A stretch of 64,000 nucleotides of DNA from assembly GCA_003255745.1 (NCBI GenBank), contig QKYL01000001.1, forward strand, positions 1-64,000. The letters are read 5' to 3'. Each line of letters begins with the position of its first letter. The first letter of the stretch is position 1. The position numbers and the translations under genes were made by a program. The DNA comes from Paracoccus saliphilus (GTDB lineage Bacteria > Pseudomonadota > Alphaproteobacteria > Rhodobacterales > Rhodobacteraceae). Below the pieces are notes generated by a model that had not been told where the DNA came from, ran no database searches, and worked only from the letters and a program-made list of their open reading frames with translations. Positions 26,705-38,561 of this stretch are shown here, piece by piece.

Positions 26705-27184
26705 ATGAGCGACGCCCCCGTGATCCGACTGACGCGCCTGCCCGGGTTTGACCCGGCCTTGCCCTTACCGCGCTATCAGACGCGGGGCGCGGCGGGGGCC
26801 GATCTGTGTGCCAACCTGCCGCCCGATCTGCGCGTCGCCGGCATCACGCTGCCCCCTTCGGGCCGCGCGTTGATCCCCACCGGCCTTGCCCTGGCGATCC
26901 CCGATGGGTGGGAGGTGCAAATCCGCCCGCGGTCGGGGCTGGCGCTGAAGCATGGGGTGACCTTGCCCAACAGCCCCGGCACGATCGACAGCGACTATCG
27001 CGGGCCTTTGGGCGTGATCCTTCTGAACCTGGGGGAGGCGCCCTTTACCATCCGCCACGGCGACCGCATCGCCCAGATGGTCGTGGCCCCGGCGCCCCAG
27101 GCCGCGTTTCACCTTGTGGAAGCTCTGGACGACACACCGCGCGGCGCGGGCGGCTTCGGTTCCACCGGAACGGGGACCGCTTGA
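26705..27184 (+). CDS. dut: Deoxyuridine 5'-triphosphate nucleotidohydrolase (dUTPase)
   Basis: This 159-residue enzyme hydrolyses dUTP to dUMP and pyrophosphate, keeping uracil out of DNA and feeding dTMP synthesis. All five trimeric dUTPase motifs are present: [43 protein letters not shown] and [10 protein letters not shown]. The ATG at 26705 is preferred because the AAGG site is 8 bases upstream; the ATG at 26696 directly abuts that site. The stop overlaps the next start (TGATG). Confidence 0.96.
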   Translation: MSDAPVIRLTRLPGFDPALPLPRYQTRGAAGADLCANLPPDLRVAGITLPPSGRALIPTGLALAIPDGWEVQIRPRSGLALKHGVTLPNSPGTIDSDYRGPLGVILLNLGEAPFTIRHGDRIAQMVVAPAPQAAFHLVEALDDTPRGAGGFGSTGTGTA

Positions 27185-28239
27185 TGCTGGGCCTTTGGCT
27201 GATCGTCCTGATGCTGATCCTGGGCCGCGTGCTGCGGCTGCCTTGGACGGTGACACTGGGGATGGTGTGCGCGCTGTGGCTGGGGATCCTGGCCCTGCAC
27301 CTGGTCGCGCCCGGTGGCGCGGCGGCAGAGTCCATCGGGGGCAACGCGGCGGGCTGGCTGGTGCTGGGCGCCTTTGCGGCGCTGGTGCTGGGATACCGCC
27401 GCCTGCTGGGCAGGCTGCGCAGCCGTGCAGTCGCGGCGCCCCAGCCTGCGTTGCGCCCTGACCCTGGCCTGTCCGAGGCTGAAATCGAGCGTTATTCCCG
27501 GCACCTGGTGCTGCACCAGGTCGGTGGGCCGGGGCAGATGCAACTGCGCGGGGCGCGGGTGCTGGTCATCGGCGCCGGTGGTCTGGGATCTCCGCTGTGC
27601 CTTTACCTGGCGGCTGCGGGGGTGGGACATATCACGCTGGCTGACGACGACACGGTGACCCTGTCGAACCTGCAAAGGCAGGTCATCTTCCGCGACGACC
27701 TGCGCGGCGAACCCAAGGCCTATGCCGCAGCCGAAGCGATGCTGAAGCTGAACCCGCATCTGGACGTGACGCCCCTGATCCGCCGCATCACCGAAGCCGA
27801 CACCGACCTGATCGCCGGCCATGACCTGGTCATCGAAGGGACCGACAGCTTTGCGGGCCGGGCGGCGATCAACCGGGCCTGCGTCGCAGCGGGCGTGCCA
27901 CTGATCTGGGGCGCCATCGGCCAGTGGGAGGGGCAGGTCACCCTGTTCGACCCGGCGCGCGGCGGTCCCTGCATGGCCTGCCTGTTCCCGCAGGCCCCCG
28001 AACGCGACGCGCCCTGCGCCGAGGCCGGCGTCATAGGCGCGCTGCCCGGCGTGATCGGCAGCATCATGGCGCTGGAGGCGATCAAGCACCTGACCGGCGC
28101 GGGGCAGGGGCTGCGCGGCCGCATGATGCTGTTCGACGGGCTTTACGGGGAAAGCCGGATGATCAGCACGGCGCGGAACCCGGATTGCCCGGTCTGCGGG
28201 GGAAAATCGGCTCTGGCACCCGGCGCGGCGCGATCCTAG
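27184..28239 (+). CDS. moeB: HesA/MoeB/ThiF-family adenylyltransferase with N-terminal membrane segments
   Basis: This 351-residue protein consists of about 75 hydrophobic residues (roughly three membrane segments) followed by a MoeB/ThiF E1-like domain. The domain starts with EAEIERYSRHLVLHQVGGPG, has the ATP site VLVIGAGGLGSP (G130, G132, G135) and two CxxC zinc pairs (CMAC and CPVC). Such enzymes adenylate the C-terminal glycine of a sulfur-carrier protein (MoaD or ThiS). No carrier gene is nearby, so the pathway is uncertain. The start overlaps the dut stop, which makes the membrane extension part of the real gene rather than a start error. Confidence 0.9.
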   Translation: MLGLWLIVLMLILGRVLRLPWTVTLGMVCALWLGILALHLVAPGGAAAESIGGNAAGWLVLGAFAALVLGYRRLLGRLRSRAVAAPQPALRPDPGLSEAEIERYSRHLVLHQVGGPGQMQLRGARVLVIGAGGLGSPLCLYLAAAGVGHITLADDDTVTLSNLQRQVIFRDDLRGEPKAYAAAEAMLKLNPHLDVTPLIRRITEADTDLIAGHDLVIEGTDSFAGRAAINRACVAAGVPLIWGAIGQWEGQVTLFDPARGGPCMACLFPQAPERDAPCAEAGVIGALPGVIGSIMALEAIKHLTGAGQGLRGRMMLFDGLYGESRMISTARNPDCPVCGGKSALAPGAARS

Positions 28240-28265
28240 GCTGACCCTTGATCAAGGAGGTCCCG

Positions 28266-30290
28266 ATGAACCGACAGCTGACCCATTGGACCGGCCCCGA
28301 AGGGCTGCCGCGCTTTGACCTGATAAGCGACACCGATTTCGCGCCCGCCTTTGACCGCGAACTGGCCGAGGCGCAGGCCGCGCATGAGGCGATCGCCGCC
28401 AATCCCGAACCGGCCAGCTTTGCCAACACGATCGCCGCGATGGAGGTGGCCGATGAGGGGCTGAACCGCCTGCTGTCGGTCTTCTACACGCTGGCGGGCG
28501 TGGATTCGAACGAGGCCCGCCAAGCTCTGCAGCGCGACTTTGCCCCGCGCCTGGCCGAATATGGCAGCCGCATCAGCATGGACCCGCGGCTTTACGCGCG
28601 GGTCAAGGCCGTCGCGGCCACGGCCGAGGCGCTGCCGCCCGAGGACCGGCGCATCACCGAACTGGCGCTGCGCGACCTGACGCGCGCCGGGGCCGGGCTG
28701 GACCAGGCCGGGCGCGTCCGGATGGCCGCGATACGGGCGCGGCTGGCGGTCCTGACAACCGAGTTCACCCAGAACGTGCTGACCGACGAGCGCGAATACG
28801 TTCTTTCGGTCCCTGACGACCAGCTGGACGGGCTGCCCGAGTGGCTGCTGCGCGCGATGCGTGCCGCCGCCCGCGAACGGGATCTAGAGGGGCAGGTCGT
28901 CACCCTGAACCGGTCGCTGATCGTGCCCTTCCTGGAACATGCCGCCGACCGGACGCTGCGCGAGACGGCCTTTCGCGCCTGGACCGCGCGCGGATCGGGG
29001 GCAGGGGCCGGAGGTCAGGCGACCTGCAACCTGCCGCTGGTGCAGGAGATCCTGGCCCTGCGCCATGAACGGGCACAGCTGCTGGGTCATTCCGATTTCG
29101 CGTCCTGGAAGCTGGAGACGCAGATGGCGGGGTCGGCCGAGCGGGTCGAGGAGTTGCTGTCGCAGGTCTGGACCGCCGCCCGCACCCGCGCAGCCGAGGA
29201 GGAAGCGCGCCTGACGGCCATGCTGCGGGCCGATGGCGTGAACGGGCCGCTGGAGCCGTGGGACTGGCGGCTTTATGCAGAGCGCCTGCGCCAGCAGGAC
29301 CATCAGGTCGATGCCGACGTGGTGGCGCCCTATCTGACGCTGGACGCGATGCTGGGCGCGGTTTTTGACGTGGCAGGGCGCCTGTTCGGGCTGGAGTTCC
29401 AGCCGTTCCGGGCGCCTCTGTGGGCGCCCGATGTGCGAAGCTGGCGGGTGATGCGGGACGGGCAGCTGATGGCGGTGTTCGTCGGCGACTATTTCGCGCG
29501 GCCGTCGAAACGGTCTGGTGCCTGGTGTTCGGCCCTGCAGTTGCAGCACAAGATCGGGCAGGGGCAGCGGCCGATCGTCGTCAATGTCTGCAACTTCACC
29601 CCGCCCGAGGAGGCCGGCGGCCCGGCCTTCCTGTCCTGGGACGACGCACGGACGCTGTTTCACGAATTCGGCCATGCGACGCATCACATCCTGTCGGACG
29701 TGACTTGGCCGTCGATCTCGGGGACCTCGGTGGCGCAGGATTTTGTCGAGCTGCCCAGCCAGCTTTACGAACACTGGCTGGAGCAGCCGACGGTGCTGGA
29801 CGCCCACGCCCGCCATCACCGGACGGGCGAGACGCTGCCGGCGGAGCTGCGCGACCGGCTGCTGGCGGCGGGCAAGGCCAATGCGGGATTTTCGACCGTG
29901 GAGTACTTGGAAAGCGCGCTGGTGGACCTGGCCTTCCATCGCGGCACACCGCCCGCCGATCCCATGGCCCGGCAAGCCCAGATCCTGGCGCAGCTGGGCG
30001 CACCCGATCCGATCCCGATGCGCCACGCGACGCCACATTTTGCGCATGTCTTTGCGGGGGACAGCTATGCCAGCGGCTATTACAGCTACATGTGGTCCGA
30101 GGTGATGGACGCGGATGCCTTTGCTGCCTTTGAGGAGACGGGCGATGTCTTTGATCCGGAGACGGCCCGGCGGCTGGAGGAAACGATCCTGTCGCGCGGC
30201 GGCTCGGCCCCGGCGGATGAGCTGTGGATGGACTTCCGTCAGCGGATGCCGGGGGTGGAGGCGCTGCTGAAGGGGCGTGGATTGGCCTGA
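28266..30290 (+). CDS. M3-family zinc oligopeptidase (oligopeptidase A / dipeptidyl carboxypeptidase type)
   Basis: This 674-residue cytoplasmic metallopeptidase cleaves short peptides. The zinc site is HEFGH (H466, E467, H470) within TLFHEFGHATHHI, and the third ligand is expected in the following VAQDFVELPSQLYEHW. The large N-terminal helical part and the end YASGYYSYMWSEVMDADAF are typical of M3A enzymes. AAGGAGG lies 5 bases before the ATG at 28266. It follows the moeB-like gene by 26 bases. OpdA and Dcp cannot be told apart by eye. Confidence 0.95.
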   Translation: MNRQLTHWTGPEGLPRFDLISDTDFAPAFDRELAEAQAAHEAIAANPEPASFANTIAAMEVADEGLNRLLSVFYTLAGVDSNEARQALQRDFAPRLAEYGSRISMDPRLYARVKAVAATAEALPPEDRRITELALRDLTRAGAGLDQAGRVRMAAIRARLAVLTTEFTQNVLTDEREYVLSVPDDQLDGLPEWLLRAMRAAARERDLEGQVVTLNRSLIVPFLEHAADRTLRETAFRAWTARGSGAGAGGQATCNLPLVQEILALRHERAQLLGHSDFASWKLETQMAGSAERVEELLSQVWTAARTRAAEEEARLTAMLRADGVNGPLEPWDWRLYAERLRQQDHQVDADVVAPYLTLDAMLGAVFDVAGRLFGLEFQPFRAPLWAPDVRSWRVMRDGQLMAVFVGDYFARPSKRSGAWCSALQLQHKIGQGQRPIVVNVCNFTPPEEAGGPAFLSWDDARTLFHEFGHATHHILSDVTWPSISGTSVAQDFVELPSQLYEHWLEQPTVLDAHARHHRTGETLPAELRDRLLAAGKANAGFSTVEYLESALVDLAFHRGTPPADPMARQAQILAQLGAPDPIPMRHATPHFAHVFAGDSYASGYYSYMWSEVMDADAFAAFEETGDVFDPETARRLEETILSRGGSAPADELWMDFRQRMPGVEALLKGRGLA

Positions 30291-30347
30291 ATGCGACAGA
30301 GGACGGCGAGCCGACCGATGGTCGGCGCCCTGCCGGGCAGGCCGGGG

Positions 30348-30369
30348 GCGCGCCGCTGACGCGGCGCGC
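30348..30369. terminator. Strong hairpin between convergent genes
   Basis: GCGCGCCGC-TGAC-GCGGCGCGC is a perfect 9-bp stem in the 90-base gap between the M3 peptidase and the convergent SH3 protein gene. No T-run follows on either strand, so it may stop transcription only partly or protect the 3' ends. Confidence 0.55.
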
Positions 30370-30380
30370 GGGCGGTCGGA

Positions 30381-30947
30381 TCAGTCGCGGATCTCCTTCG
30401 CATCGACGCCCCAGATGCTGGGCTTGGGCACCCAGCCCCGCTGCCCGCCGCCCGAGACGCGGCACCATTCCGGCTCACATTCGTTCAACCGCAGGATGGC
30501 TCCGGCCTCGGCGCGGGCAACCACGTCCGCGTCCGGATTAGGCCGGCTGCGCAATTCCAGCATGTCCTGTGTCACCAGCACCGTCCTGACACCCGACAGG
30601 AGCGCATAGTGGATCCAGCCCCCGGCGCCGTCGCGGTCCTCGACCCGGCGCCAGTGACCGAATTCGGCCACCACGCGCAGCGGCATCCCCGCATGGCGAA
30701 AAACCCAATCGATGCGGTGCGACAGGCTGGGCCCGCGACGGGCATTCCCTTCGGTTCCCTTGAGGCTGACATAGCGGGGCAGGGGCAGGTTCGTTACCGC
30801 CCCCCGTTGTTCCGTCTCGGCCTGCGCCAGCTCGATCGGCTGCCCAGTGACCGTCTGCGACTGTGCCGCGGGCGCAAGCGCCCCGACCAGCGCGGCCAGC
30901 ACCAGGGCCGATGTGACCCTGCCCAACCTGCCTGCCCATGATTTCAT
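30381..30947 (-). CDS. Exported protein with two bacterial SH3-like domains
   Basis: This 188-residue protein has a Sec signal (residues 1-31, ending PAAQSQ). Two SH3-like repeats follow: the first has YVSLKGTEGNARRGPSLSHR and FGHWRRVEDRDGAGGWIH, the second has ELRSRPNPDADVVARAEAGA and EWCRVSGGGQRGWV. Such proteins stay in the periplasm and may bind peptidoglycan. Two cysteines in NECEPEWCRV could form a disulfide. It is divergent from the 2-hydroxyacid dehydrogenase, with a 155-base spacer. Confidence 0.85.
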   Translation of the reverse strand: MKSWAGRLGRVTSALVLAALVGALAPAAQSQTVTGQPIELAQAETEQRGAVTNLPLPRYVSLKGTEGNARRGPSLSHRIDWVFRHAGMPLRVVAEFGHWRRVEDRDGAGGWIHYALLSGVRTVLVTQDMLELRSRPNPDADVVARAEAGAILRLNECEPEWCRVSGGGQRGWVPKPSIWGVDAKEIRD

Positions 30948-31102
30948 CTGCCGTCCGTTCCTGTCCTGGCTGGCGGCCGTAGATTACCGCCCCCTGCCGT
31001 CCCTCTGGGTCTTGTGCATGCCCCTTAACGCGGGCAGTTTGCCAAAAGCACCCCCCGATGGGAAGTGCAGCCCCGACACGACTTCGAGAAAATGAGGTGA
31101 TG

Positions 31103-32107
31103 ATGCCCGCCAGCCCGTCCTCGATGCGCCAGAAGCTGCGTGTGGCGGTGACCCGCCGGCTTCCTGAAGCCGTCGAAACCCGCATGTCCGAACTGTTCGA
31201 CGTGGTCCTGCGCGAGGACGACCGCAAGCTGACCCAGGACGAGCTGGTCGGCCTGATGCAGGGCGTGGATGTGCTGGTGCCGACGGTCACCGACCAGATC
31301 AACGCCAACATGCTGGCCCGCGCGGGAGAGCGGCTGAAGCTGATCGCGAATTTCGGCGCGGGCGTGGACCATATCGACGTGCTGTCGGCGCGCCAGCGCG
31401 GGGTGCTGGTGTCCAATACGCCCGGTGTGGTCACCGAGGACACGGCGGACATGACGCTGGCGCTGATCCTGGCAGTCACGCGCAAGATCCCCGAGGGCCT
31501 GGCCGAAATGCAGGCCGGCCGCTGGCAAGGCTGGTCGCCCACTGCCCATCTGGGCGGGCGCGTGGGCGGGCGCAGGCTGGGCATCCTGGGCATGGGCAGG
31601 ATCGGCCAGGCGGTCGCACGCCGCGCCAATGTCTTTGGCATGCAGGTGCATTATCACAACAGAAAGCGCCTGCGCCCCGAGGTCGAGGACCAGCTGCAGG
31701 CGACCTATTGGGACAGCCTGGACCAGATGCTGGCGCGCATGGACGTCATCAGCGTGAATGCGCCGCACACGCCCTCGACCTTTCACCTGCTGAACGCGCG
31801 GCGGCTGAAGCTGCTGAAGCCGACGGCGGTGGTGGTCAACACCTCGCGCGGGGAGGTCATCGACGAGAACGCGCTGACCCGGATGCTGCGCGCCGGAGAG
31901 ATTGCGGGCGCAGGTCTGGACGTCTTCGAGCACGGCCACGAGATCAATCCCCGCCTGCGCGAGTTGTCCAACGTGGTTCTGCTGCCGCATATGGGCAGCG
32001 CCACCGTCGAGGGCCGTGCCGAGATGGGCGAGAAAGTTCTAATCAACATCAAGACCTTTGCGGACGGGCACCGGCCGCCGGACCTGGTCGTGCCGTCGAT
32101 GCTCTAG
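31103..32107 (+). CDS. D-isomer-specific 2-hydroxyacid dehydrogenase (glyoxylate/hydroxypyruvate reductase type)
   Basis: This 334-residue NAD(P)-dependent enzyme has the substrate-domain motif IANFGAGVDHID, the cofactor fold LGILGMGRIGQAVARRA, VNTSRGEVIDENAL and the catalytic histidine in LPHMGSATVEGR. The layout matches D-glycerate dehydrogenases that reduce hydroxypyruvate or glyoxylate. The ATG at 31103 is chosen over the adjacent ATG at 31100 because GAGG at 31094-31097 is then 5 bases away. An MFS transporter gene follows after a single base, so they are probably cotranscribed. Confidence 0.92.
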   Translation: MPASPSSMRQKLRVAVTRRLPEAVETRMSELFDVVLREDDRKLTQDELVGLMQGVDVLVPTVTDQINANMLARAGERLKLIANFGAGVDHIDVLSARQRGVLVSNTPGVVTEDTADMTLALILAVTRKIPEGLAEMQAGRWQGWSPTAHLGGRVGGRRLGILGMGRIGQAVARRANVFGMQVHYHNRKRLRPEVEDQLQATYWDSLDQMLARMDVISVNAPHTPSTFHLLNARRLKLLKPTAVVVNTSRGEVIDENALTRMLRAGEIAGAGLDVFEHGHEINPRLRELSNVVLLPHMGSATVEGRAEMGEKVLINIKTFADGHRPPDLVVPSML

Positions 32108-32108
32108 C

Positions 32109-33257
32109 ATGAAGGTTTCGGCTTCCGTCCGCTGGGCGGTTTCGGTCCTGTTCTTCGTGAACGGCATGCTGGTGGGCAGCTGGGCGCCCAAGATCCCCGT
32201 GCTGATGGCGCGCCTGGAGATCGGCGAGGCGCTGGCGGGCGTGATCGTGCTGGCGCTGGGGGCGGGATCGATCTGCGTGATGCCGGTCTTTGGCGCGATG
32301 GTGGCCCGGGCGGGATCGGCCCGCGCGGTGACACTGGCCGCCTGGCTGGCGGCGCCTTCGCTGATCTGGATTTCGGTCGCGCCCGGCTTTGCGGCGGTGG
32401 CAACTGCGGTCTTTCTGTTTGGCGGGGTGATCGGCGGGATGGACGTGGCAATGAATGCCAATGCCGTCGCGGTGGAACGTGTGCGGGGGCGGGCGATCAT
32501 GTCGTCGTGCCATGGGTTCTGGAGCCTGGGCGCCTTTGCCGGCGCGGGCTTGGGGGGAATGCTGCTGCAGGCGCTGGGCGAGGTGGCGCATGCGGTTCTG
32601 GTCAGCGGGGTCTTTGCCGCGGCGCTGCTTTGGGGGCTGCCGCGGCTGCTGGGCGATGCGCCGGTGCCGGGTGCCGAGAAAGCGCCGCTGCGCCTGCCGC
32701 GCACGCCCTTGCCCTATCTGATCGGCCTTATGGCGCTGGCTGCGATGATCCCGGAAGGGGCGATCCTGGACTGGGCGGCGGTTTATCTGCAGCGCGAGAT
32801 GGGGGCGTCGCTGGCGCTGGCGGGCTGGGGCTTTGCGGCCTGTGCGGGCACGATGGCAGTGATGCGGTTCTTGGGCGACGGGCTGCGGCGACGGTTCGGG
32901 GCGGTGCAAACGCTGCGGGTCAGCACGGGGCTGGCGATGGCGGGGCTGGCGCTGGCGGGGCTGGCGGGCACGCCGGGGCCGGCCATCGCGGGATTTTCGC
33001 TGGCGGGGATCGGGATCGCCAACATGGTGCCGATCGCCTTTTCGGCGGCCGGGAACGTGCCGGGGCTGGCGGCGGGGATGGGCCTGTCGGTCGTCACGAT
33101 GATGGGCTACTCTGGCATTCTTCTGGCGCCCGGCAGCATCGGCTGGCTGGCCGAGCGGCTGAGCCTGGGGGTGATCTATCTGGCGCTGGCGGTGCTGCTG
33201 CTGGTGCCACTGGCGCTGTCGCACTTGGCGAGAACGGCCGATTTCGACATCGCCTGA
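32109..33257 (+). CDS. Major facilitator superfamily transporter
   Basis: This 382-residue inner-membrane protein has about 12 hydrophobic helices and the short N-terminal tail usual for MFS carriers. FFVNGMLVGSWAPKIPVLM in the first helix and GGMDVAMNANAVAVERVRGR between helices 4 and 5 are typical of the FucP/YbjJ-like group. Its start is one base after the preceding stop, so translation is probably coupled. The substrate is unknown; the neighbouring dehydrogenase might suggest a hydroxy acid, but that is a guess. Confidence 0.9.
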   Translation: MKVSASVRWAVSVLFFVNGMLVGSWAPKIPVLMARLEIGEALAGVIVLALGAGSICVMPVFGAMVARAGSARAVTLAAWLAAPSLIWISVAPGFAAVATAVFLFGGVIGGMDVAMNANAVAVERVRGRAIMSSCHGFWSLGAFAGAGLGGMLLQALGEVAHAVLVSGVFAAALLWGLPRLLGDAPVPGAEKAPLRLPRTPLPYLIGLMALAAMIPEGAILDWAAVYLQREMGASLALAGWGFAACAGTMAVMRFLGDGLRRRFGAVQTLRVSTGLAMAGLALAGLAGTPGPAIAGFSLAGIGIANMVPIAFSAAGNVPGLAAGMGLSVVTMMGYSGILLAPGSIGWLAERLSLGVIYLALAVLLLVPLALSHLARTADFDIA

Positions 33258-33429
33258 GGGCTTTGCAACGGCTGCGGACGTTGCAGGGCGGCGCCAAGCA
33301 ACACATGCACCGATCCGGTGCGGATCACGCCGGCAATTGCCGGGAATTCAGTTCGCACTGACCCTGCACCGGGAAGGCGCGCGCCGTACACCGCGCGTAC
33401 ACCGCTTGCGGGCGTTGCGCGGGTGGGGA
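33258..33429. other. Gap between convergent genes with short dyads
   Basis: The 172 bases between the MFS gene and panB hold small inverted repeats (CACCGATCCGGTG near 33308; CCGGCAATTGCCGG near 33330) and a repeated GTACACCGC. None is a clear terminator, and no open frame here is credible. Confidence 0.4.
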
Positions 33430-34239
33430 TCAGCGATAGACCTGCGTCGCGCCCGGAAATCTGCGGTCGCGGACGGCGGCGGCATAGGCGGCGATGGCCT
33501 CGTCCGCGCGGGGGGCAAGGTCGCCGAACTTCTGCACAAAGCGCGGGACCCGGCCTGACAGGCCCAGCATGTCGTCCAACACCAGGATCTGCCCGTCGCA
33601 GCGGGCCGAGGCGCCGATGCCGATGGTGGGCACCGCCACCGCCTCGGTGATGCGGTCGGCCAGTCCCTCCATCACGCCTTCCACCACCACCGAAAAGGCG
33701 CCCGCCTGGGCCACGGCGACGGCGTCGGCCACATGCGCGTCCCAGCTGGCGGGATCGCGCCCCTGGGTCTTGAACCCACCCATGACGTTGGTTGATTGCG
33801 GCGTCAGGCCGACATGGGCCATGACCGGGATGCCGCGGTCCACCAGGAAGCGGATCGTGGGGGCCATGCGCGCGCCCCCCTCCAGCTTGACGGCGCCGCA
33901 GCCGGTTTCGGCCATGACGCGGGCCGAGTTGCGGAACGCCTGTTCGGGGCTTTCCTCGTAGCTGCCGAAGGGCATGTCGATCACCACGGCGGCGCGGGTG
34001 CTGCCGCGCATCACGGCCTGGCCGTGCAGGATCATCATCTCCAGCGTGACGCCCAGGGTCGAGGGCAGGCCGTGGACCACCATGCCCAGGCTGTCGCCGA
34101 CCAGGATCAGGTCGGCATGCGCATCGACCAGCGCCGCCATCGGCGCGGTATAGGCGGTCAGGGCCACGATGGGCGTGGCGCCCTTGCGTTCGGCGATCTG
34201 GGGGACGGTGGCGCGCTTGATCTGGCCTTGGGCGGACAT
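33430..34239 (-). CDS. panB: 3-methyl-2-oxobutanoate hydroxymethyltransferase
   Basis: This 269-residue TIM-barrel enzyme makes ketopantoate from 2-oxoisovalerate and methylene-tetrahydrofolate, the first committed step of pantothenate and CoA synthesis. The family motifs [24 protein letters not shown] (metal site), [23 protein letters not shown] and [17 protein letters not shown] are all present. It lies 11 bases after panC, so the two are cotranscribed. Confidence 0.97.
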   Translation of the reverse strand: MSAQGQIKRATVPQIAERKGATPIVALTAYTAPMAALVDAHADLILVGDSLGMVVHGLPSTLGVTLEMMILHGQAVMRGSTRAAVVIDMPFGSYEESPEQAFRNSARVMAETGCGAVKLEGGARMAPTIRFLVDRGIPVMAHVGLTPQSTNVMGGFKTQGRDPASWDAHVADAVAVAQAGAFSVVVEGVMEGLADRITEAVAVPTIGIGASARCDGQILVLDDMLGLSGRVPRFVQKFGDLAPRADEAIAAYAAAVRDRRFPGATQVYR

Positions 34240-34250
34240 GGGCCTCTCCT

Positions 34251-35108
34251 TCAGGGATGGGCGACGCGCTGGTCGATCAGCAGGACGTCGCCAAAGCGGA
34301 CGGCCAGCAGGATCACCACGGGCCGGGCGATGGTCGCGACGCGCGACAGGTCAAGGGCATCGCGGATGTCGATGGAGCCGATCTGGGCGCGCGGCTCGGC
34401 TGCGATGGTGCGGCGCAGGCGGCTGCGAACCGCGGCCAGCGAGGCGCCTGCCGCGACCTGGGCCTGGGCCTGATCCAGCGCGCGGCCCAGGACTGGGGCG
34501 GCGGCGCGATCCTGGGGCGTCAGGCGCTGGTTGCGCGAGGACATGGCCAAGCCATCGGGTTCACGCACCGTGGGGACGGGCAGGATCTGAACGGGGATGT
34601 CCAGGTCCGCGACCATCTGCCGGATCAGCGTCAGCTGCTGATAATCCTTTTCGCCAAAGGCCGCCGCATCGGGCTGGACGATGTTGAACAGCTTGGTCAC
34701 GACCGTGGCCACACCACGGAAATGGCCTGGGCGCAGGCGTCCCATCAGCACCTGGCCCAGCTGAGCGACCTCGACATGGGTCTGGGCGCCAGGGCGGTAG
34801 ATGTCAGAGGCGGTGGGCAGGAAGGCCGCGTCGCAGCCCGCCCGGCGCAGGAGGGCCAGGTCGCCGGCCTCGTCACGGGGATACTTGTCCAGATCCTCGT
34901 TCGGGCCGAACTGTGTGGGGTTCACGAAGATCGAGGTGACGACCCGACCGCCGCCCTGCTCATCAACCCATTGCCGCGCCCGCGCCACCAGCGTCAGGTG
35001 GCCGCTGTGCAGCGCGCCCATGGTCGGCACCAGCGCGATGGGCTGGCCACCCAGGCGCCAGTCGCGCGTGCAGTCGCGCATCTCTTGCGTGCTGCGGCAG
35101 ATCTGCAT
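34251..35108 (-). CDS. panC: Pantothenate synthetase
   Basis: This 285-residue enzyme joins D-pantoate and beta-alanine using [18 protein letters not shown] carries the HxGH nucleotide motif, [20 protein letters not shown] the substrate loop, [16 protein letters not shown] the middle signature and [11 protein letters not shown] the KMSKS-like loop. It is the first gene of panC-panB. panD and panE are not in the window, while coaX, the next step of CoA synthesis, is about 25 kb away. Confidence 0.97.
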   Translation of the reverse strand: MQICRSTQEMRDCTRDWRLGGQPIALVPTMGALHSGHLTLVARARQWVDEQGGGRVVTSIFVNPTQFGPNEDLDKYPRDEAGDLALLRRAGCDAAFLPTASDIYRPGAQTHVEVAQLGQVLMGRLRPGHFRGVATVVTKLFNIVQPDAAAFGEKDYQQLTLIRQMVADLDIPVQILPVPTVREPDGLAMSSRNQRLTPQDRAAAPVLGRALDQAQAQVAAGASLAAVRSRLRRTIAAEPRAQIGSIDIRDALDLSRVATIARPVVILLAVRFGDVLLIDQRVAHP

Positions 35109-35240
35109 GGCGGCTCCCTTGAAAGGCGTGGGGCAACCTAGCGGCAGGGCAGGGGTTCATCAAGTGCCGCAACGCAGCATCGGCGCGGGCGTCGGCCATC
35201 TGACGTGGCGTCCGGATCGGGTGCCGGGAGGGGGAAAAGC

Positions 35241-35270
35241 AAAAGGCCGAACCCAAAGGTTCGGCCTTTT
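35241..35270 (-). terminator. Terminator after tRNA-Gly
   Basis: GGCCGAACC and GGTTCGGCC form a 9-bp stem with a CAAA loop. It is flanked by A and T runs on both sides, so it could work in both directions. It starts 6 bases beyond the tRNA 3' end. Confidence 0.85.
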
Positions 35271-35275
35271 TGTTT

Positions 35276-35350
35276 TGGAGCGGGCGATGAGATTCGAACT
35301 CACGACCCTAACCTTGGCAAGGTTATGCTCTACCCCTGAGCTACGCCCGC
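35276..35350 (-). tRNA. tRNA-Gly (anticodon GCC)
   Basis: The minus strand folds as a standard 75-base cloverleaf: acceptor GCGGGCG/CGCCCGC, D-arm GCTC...GAGC, anticodon stem TAACC/GGTTA around TTGCCAA with anticodon GCC, T-arm GTGAG-TTCGAAT-CTCAT, discriminator T and an encoded CCA end. It reads GGC and GGU codons. Confidence 0.98.
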
Positions 35351-35443
35351 ACTCCGTACCGTCTGCGAACCGTTTCCGTTTCCGGTGACCGTCTCGCCTT
35401 CGGTGAGCGGTGATTTACGGGAGGGTGCGGGGGGCTGCAAGGG

Positions 35444-35479
35444 AAAAAATGCGGGGCGGGACAATTTTTTTCGCCCCGC
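35444..35479 (-). terminator. Rho-independent terminator of uvrA
   Basis: Read on the minus strand, GCGGGGCG and CGCCCCGC pair around a loop containing a run of A, then ATTTTTT follows. It lies 25 bases after the uvrA stop. Confidence 0.82.
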
Positions 35480-35503
35480 CCGCCAAGGCCGTCGCAGGAG
35501 CCT

Positions 35504-38365
<2,862 letters not shown>

Positions 38366-38428
38366 GCGTGCCCCTCTGACCAGTCGCATCAGATAGGGAC
38401 GCGTGGCGGAAAAGCAAGTTCCAAAAGC

Positions 38429-38443
38429 GAACATAGGGGGAAC
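38429..38443 (-). promoter_or_regulatory. SOS box (LexA operator) upstream of uvrA
   Basis: GAAC-ATAGGGG-GAAC, which is GTTC-N7-GTTC in the uvrA direction, matches the direct-repeat LexA operator known for Rhodobacter-type alphaproteobacteria. It lies 64-78 bases upstream of the uvrA start. Confidence 0.85.
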
Positions 38444-38506
38444 ATGTCGCTGGTGTGCTTGTTTTGTCGCTCCTGAGCAGATGTTGAAGCAGATTGGAGC
38501 CAGTGC

Positions 38507-38534
38507 TTGCGCTGCGATGCAGCACCGCTAGGAT
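38507..38534 (+). promoter_or_regulatory. Candidate promoter of pyc
   Basis: TTGCGC (38507-38512) and TAGGAT (38529-38534) are spaced by 16 bases. They lie 28 bases before the pyc start, leaving room for the AAGGGGG ribosome-binding site at 38551. Confidence 0.5.
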
Positions 38535-38561
38535 GCCGCCCGCGAGGACCAAGGGGGACGC

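Noticed and set aside
28246-28260. CTTGATCAAG palindrome as an FNR/FnrL site
   Set aside because: An FNR site needs four bases between TTGAT and ATCAA; here the arms overlap, and the sequence is part of the ribosome-binding region of the M3 peptidase gene.
33300-33345. Small dyads after the MFS gene as a terminator
   Set aside because: Stems are short and no T-run follows on either strand.
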